Source of the DNA: Sarocladium kiliense
Taxonomy: Eukaryota > Ascomycota > Sordariomycetes > Hypocreales > Sarocladiaceae
DNA length: 64,000 nucleotides
NCBI GenBank assembly: GCA_030734395.1
Contig: JAUZTG010000017.1
Span: 806,001 to 870,000, forward strand
Direction: 5' to 3'
Below the pieces are notes generated by a model, which was not told where the DNA came from, ran no database searches, and saw only the letters and a program-made list of their open reading frames with translations. Of the stretch, positions 60,100 through 64,000 are shown piece by piece. Positions within the stretch are counted from its first letter, which is position 1. Every line of letters begins with the position of its first letter. A program made the position numbers and the translations under genes.

Positions 60100-61704
60100 C
60101 TAGAGGTCATTTTCCATGTTCACATGCACCGACTTGACTTGGCAGTAAGCATCCAAAGCCGCCGCTCCCAACTCCCTCCCAATTCCGCTCTGTTTGATAC
60201 CACCAAAGGGAACGCGGAAGTCTGAGTCTTGGCTACTATTGATCCAAACCATGCCAGATTGTAGCTTCTCAGCCATGCGGTGACTTTTGCGGATGTCGCT
60301 CGTGAAGACAGCCGAAGCCAGGCCGTAAGTGGTGTCGTTTGCAAGCTTAATTGCCTCAGCTTCAGTCTCGAAGGTCTTGATGGAGACGACAGGACCGAAG
60401 ATTTCTTCTTTCCAGATCTTGGCATCGTCTTTGACATCTTTGAAGACGGTAGGAGATACAAAATATCCCTTGCCGTCGCCGACCTTGACAGCATGACCGC
60501 CATATGCGAGTGTTGCCTCACTCTTGCCTGTCTCAATATACGACAACACGCGATCGAACTGCTGTTTCGAAACTTGAGGTCCGTGATAACTCTTGGGATC
60601 CCACTGGTTGCCGATGTAGCTGGTTTCCTCAATCCTCTTGATGAACTCCGAGACGAAGTTCTCAGCGATATCTTTCTGCACGAGAATCCGTGATGTTGCG
60701 GTGCAAATTTGTCCTTGATTCGACATGATACCAAGGTGGGACCACTTAATAGTCTGATCAAGATCGCAATCGTTAAACACGATCAAAGGTGATTTGCCTC
60801 CAGTCTCAACCGTAATGTTCTTGAGTGTTTGCGCCGCCAGTGTCATAACCTGAATGCCCGTGGCTGTCGACCCTGTGAAAGAGAGCTTGTCGACCAGCGG
60901 GTGAGACGCAAGAGCGGCGCCGGCGGTACGACCGTAGCCATTGATGATGTTCACCACGCCCTGTGGGAAACCAGCCTGAACGATCAGTTTTCCCAGTATC
61001 AAGATGCTCAGAGGTGTGACTTCTGAAGCTTTGAGGACCACGGTGTTTCCGCATGCGAGAGCTGGACCAAGCTTCCACGATCCATTGGCCAAGGGGTAGT
61101 TCCATGGGATGATTTGACCGACAACACCGAGCGGCTGTCGAAGCGTGTAGGCGAATTTTCCAGGGACCGGGATGGTACTGCCCTGTATCTTGTCCGCCCA
61201 CCCGGCGTAGTAGCGGATGACAGAGTACGACTCAACCACATCGCCCGCCAATGCCTCGCTGTACGGCTTGCCTAACATAGTCAGCGATGCCATTATTGGT
61301 ATTGATGTTCAGGAACTTACCGTTATCCCATGCGTCCGCGGCTGCAAGGATCTCCTTGTTCTCCTCAATCAAGTCGGCAAGCTTCAGGAGAAGTCTGCCA
61401 CGATCCGTTGCTCCCATCCCCGACCACTCTGGCGAGCGAAATGCCTCGCGAGCTGCACGAACTGCCTTGTCCACATCCTCAGCAGACGCGCTTTGAACTG
61501 CGATAATCTCTTCCTCTGTACTATGCCCATAGTTAGTTCCATAGTTAAAACCATGTGGAGGGGGTCACCTCACGCGGGGTCAATGGTGGTAATGGTCTCA
61601 CCACCTGACGCAGCAACGAACTCGTTATTGATGAACAGGCCAGTCGGCTGCTCCCAACTGATTCCGTTGGGAGCTGTGAGCTTCTGACTTAGAGATGACG
61701 ACAT
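60100..61704 (-). CDS. NAD(P)-dependent aldehyde dehydrogenase
   Basis: Oxidises an aldehyde to its acid. Three exons, about 500 aa, start [14 protein letters not shown]. Splices: ATTGACCCCGC|... giving [12 protein letters not shown], and [14 protein letters not shown]. The core is complete: [25 protein letters not shown], catalytic Glu in [12 protein letters not shown], catalytic Cys in [24 protein letters not shown] and [14 protein letters not shown]. The aldehyde cannot be told from sequence; the general type includes fungal AldA-like enzymes. Confidence 0.93.
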
Positions 61705-62252
61705 TGTTTCTTTCTTTGTGGCGCCCTAAAATGCAACTTCAGCTGGACGGTCAATATTGCTCCAGGAACCTGTATGTGCTTGGATCTAAATATTAAGTCA
61801 ATGGCGTTGATATCGTGACATTGCCACGCTTTTGCGATCCGAACCTATACCAGTGCATTCTTAACCAAGGACAAAGAGTCCGATTGGTCATCTGTTCTCC
61901 ATTCCAAACTGGAGTCTCATGGGGCATGGCAGATATGCTCGTATAGACTTGCCTCTTTCGGTAAATGAGACCCGGTTCCTGATGCGACAGCTCGGGTCCA
62001 CGATGATATGTGTGGGACCGGCATGGGAAGCGACATCGCCTTAGCCACATGGCAGGACTCGTCGGAGAATCAGACTATTGTGTTATTGAGCTCAAGGTGA
62101 CCCTATCATATGCTCCGGGTGTGATTTCACCGGCCAAGCTTCGCATTCGTAGGAATGACATGGACTACGAACAGAGTCTCTGCAAACAAGAACGTAATCG
62201 GAACAGCAATGGTATTTGTTTGGTAGTATAAGTACAGTAGAAGGCTTTACAT
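61705..62252. other. Intergenic gap, ALDH promoter
   Basis: About 550 bp between the permease stop and the ALDH start. No gene or clear element was recognised. Confidence 0.45.
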
Positions 62253-63815
62253 TCACTGATGAACCATCTCCAAGCCCCGGATAGCGGTAACGTTGTAGGA
62301 TTTCTTGGCCCATCCGAACCAAATCACAGTTATCAGGACGGCGAGACCAGCGAGAACAGCAGACGCATAGTTCATCGTTTCCTGAAATACAGGCAGATAG
62401 AATGGGAAGCAGTAGAACACAAGTGCTACCACGGTCCAGGAAAGCATGATCACGTTTGCGAGAAGACCCAGTTTCGGGAACCAGAACGGACCATGTGCAA
62501 ACTTGGAGCGCCCTTGCATCAGCATCAGAACAAGAGGGATGCTATAGCTGATGTACTGAAGCAGCAAGCCGGTAGAGATCAGGGAGTTGAAGGCAAGCTC
62601 AGAGCCCAGGTAAAGACAACCCATGACCGCGGTGCCGCAGGCAGACCAGATAAGGGACCAGACAGGAGTATTGAAAGGCGCTGGGGCAATCTTTCGGAGG
62701 TGCCTGTGCAGAGGGAATCCGCCGTCTCGGCTAATGGTCCAGGCCAGTCTGGATTGCCAAGTTTGGATAGACCAGACAGCGCCAGCCGTGGTGACCAGGA
62801 CTGGGATCCAGAGGCCAACAGCGGCGGCTTTGCTGGATGTGATCTGGTAGAAAAGTCCCAGAGTTGAGTAATCACCAGCGGGATCAGTGATCGGCACGTT
62901 GACAAGAATTGCAAGGACGATGAGAAGTCCGGAGCCAAAGCCAACGATGATAGTCCACATGAGGGCTTTCGGAACATCGGTCGCAGGTGACGGCATCTCC
63001 TCTGCAAGATGGGTCGCGACATCGAGGCATGAGAAACTCCAGTTGAGGCCGTTCATACCGATGATGAAAGCGATACCATCTTGCCATCCGGAGACATTGA
63101 TGGTGCCCGTGAAGAACTCTTTGGCTGTTGCGTGGTTGTCGGACATGGAGAAGAGGGTAACAAAGATAACGAAGATGGTCATGCAGCTGAAGACGAGAAG
63201 GACGGGAGACACCTTCGGCAGAATATCCTCGAAGCAAGCGCAGAACAGAGTGATGATGTTCAGGAGTTGAAAGCCGACGAAGCCCATCCATCTCTTGTAC
63301 TCGAAGCTGGGATCGAGGAAAGTGATGATGGCGCAGACTCCAGTAGGAACCGACAAACAGGCCGAAGCACCGGTTGCCACTGCTCCGAGCCAGCTCACCA
63401 TAGCTGTAAGATAGGAGAGGAATCGCTTGTGCTCGGGCGGTGCTAGCGTGTACGTCCAGATGTATTGGCCACCAGAATGGGGGATCGCAGAGGCCATCTC
63501 GGAGAGAGTAGTGGCAGTGGCGAGACCGACACCTGCCATGACGAAAAAGCCCCAGAAGAGAAGAGGAGAGCCGCCCATGGGCAGAGTGCTGAAGAGGACT
63601 AGCAGAATACCGATGGCAGTGTTGGTGGTGCCATAGCCGATGCCCAGGGCTGAGAGAGTAGTGAATGGCTTCTTGATCTGACGATCAGTCTGGCCGACAT
63701 GAAGAGAGCCGCTGCCACTGTCGGTGGCATTGGCAACGCCCTTCTCGGAGTCGATAGGCGTCTTCATTGTGTCAGAGAAGGAATGCTTGGAGTTTGTCGA
63801 AGGGTTGAGTTCCAT
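62253..63815 (-). CDS. Amino-acid/GABA/choline permease (APC superfamily)
   Basis: 520 aa, one exon, about twelve membrane segments. Key segments: TTLSALGIGYGTTNTAIGIL, ATATTLSEMASAIPHSGGQY (the APC signature near helix 3), GMNGLNWSFSCLDVATHLAEE, and RLAWTISRDGGFPLHRHLRKI. This is the Uga4/Hnm1/Bat1-type group, plasma-membrane importers of GABA, choline or other amines. Start 63815 is the first ATG; the frame opens at a TTG at 63872. Same strand as ALDH and racemase, suggesting an uptake-plus-breakdown cluster. Confidence 0.9.
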   Translation of the reverse strand: MELNPSTNSKHSFSDTMKTPIDSEKGVANATDSGSGSLHVGQTDRQIKKPFTTLSALGIGYGTTNTAIGILLVLFSTLPMGGSPLLFWGFFVMAGVGLATATTLSEMASAIPHSGGQYIWTYTLAPPEHKRFLSYLTAMVSWLGAVATGASACLSVPTGVCAIITFLDPSFEYKRWMGFVGFQLLNIITLFCACFEDILPKVSPVLLVFSCMTIFVIFVTLFSMSDNHATAKEFFTGTINVSGWQDGIAFIIGMNGLNWSFSCLDVATHLAEEMPSPATDVPKALMWTIIVGFGSGLLIVLAILVNVPITDPAGDYSTLGLFYQITSSKAAAVGLWIPVLVTTAGAVWSIQTWQSRLAWTISRDGGFPLHRHLRKIAPAPFNTPVWSLIWSACGTAVMGCLYLGSELAFNSLISTGLLLQYISYSIPLVLMLMQGRSKFAHGPFWFPKLGLLANVIMLSWTVVALVFYCFPFYLPVFQETMNYASAVLAGLAVLITVIWFGWAKKSYNVTAIRGLEMVHQ

Positions 63816-64000
63816 GATGCTGAGATGTGGTATCTCGTAATAGTCCAAGTCCGAGTAACCGGTAGCGGGCAAGACATGACCGGTTCATATAAGTAGCAAC
63901 AGGGTCCAGGCCAAGATGAAGCTTTATTGGAATCTACATGATGTCCAGGATTGGAAGACATATCCCCACGACGCACTAAGCACGGTCTAGGTCGAGTTAG

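Overview
The window is nuclear DNA of a filamentous ascomycete (Pezizomycotina). Genes are spaced about 1-3 kb apart and most carry short introns of about 45-100 nt with GT(A/G)xGT donors and CAG/TAG acceptors. The set of families (Pmk1/Fus3 MAPK, Dicer-like 2, HeLo-like N-terminal domains, DUF7708 and DUF7730-type proteins, CorA-like proteins) is typical of this group. I cannot place the class with confidence. All gene models are spliced by eye; exon junctions were checked for phase where coordinates are given.

Layout. 0-21.6 kb is a conserved housekeeping block: pathogenicity/mating MAP kinase, COPII coat subunit SEC24, Dicer DCL2, nicotinamide riboside kinase, peptidyl-tRNA hydrolase 2, the ribosome-biogenesis pair UTP7/TSR1 diverging from one 337-bp promoter region, and the urease accessory GTPase UreG. 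22-34.6 kb is an accessory block with loose spacing: a multiply broken pseudogene of a fungal F-box-like family, a 1006-aa gene that joins a HeLo-like N-terminal domain to a catalytically ruined neutral trehalase, a CorA-like membrane protein, a DUF7730-type protein, and a secreted zinc metalloprotease with a problematic exon junction. 34.6-46.2 kb holds a secreted Cys-rich protein, a TPR protein, and a transporter/ferric reductase group whose promoters carry a dense set of ATCWGATAA sites, the binding sequence of iron-responsive GATA repressors. 46.4-51.5 kb holds a DUF7708 STAND-like protein and an AAA+ ATPase. 52-57.6 kb is again conserved (mitochondrial ribosomal protein uL24m, RHO1, a 27-aa Cys-rich microprotein). 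58.3-64 kb holds a phosphoribosyltransferase pseudogene with two compensating frameshifts, then three same-strand genes (Asp/Glu racemase family, aldehyde dehydrogenase, amino-acid/GABA-type permease) that look like a small catabolic cluster.

The best candidate for something undescribed is the HeLo-like/trehalase fusion at 23779-27197: seven exons join in phase into one reading frame, and both trehalase catalytic acids and both family signature loops are lost. This looks like an enzyme fold reused as a sensor or scaffold behind a cell-death-type N-terminal domain. Second is the iron-responsive promoter architecture around the ferric reductase. No transposon, tRNA, rRNA or CRISPR array was recognised.
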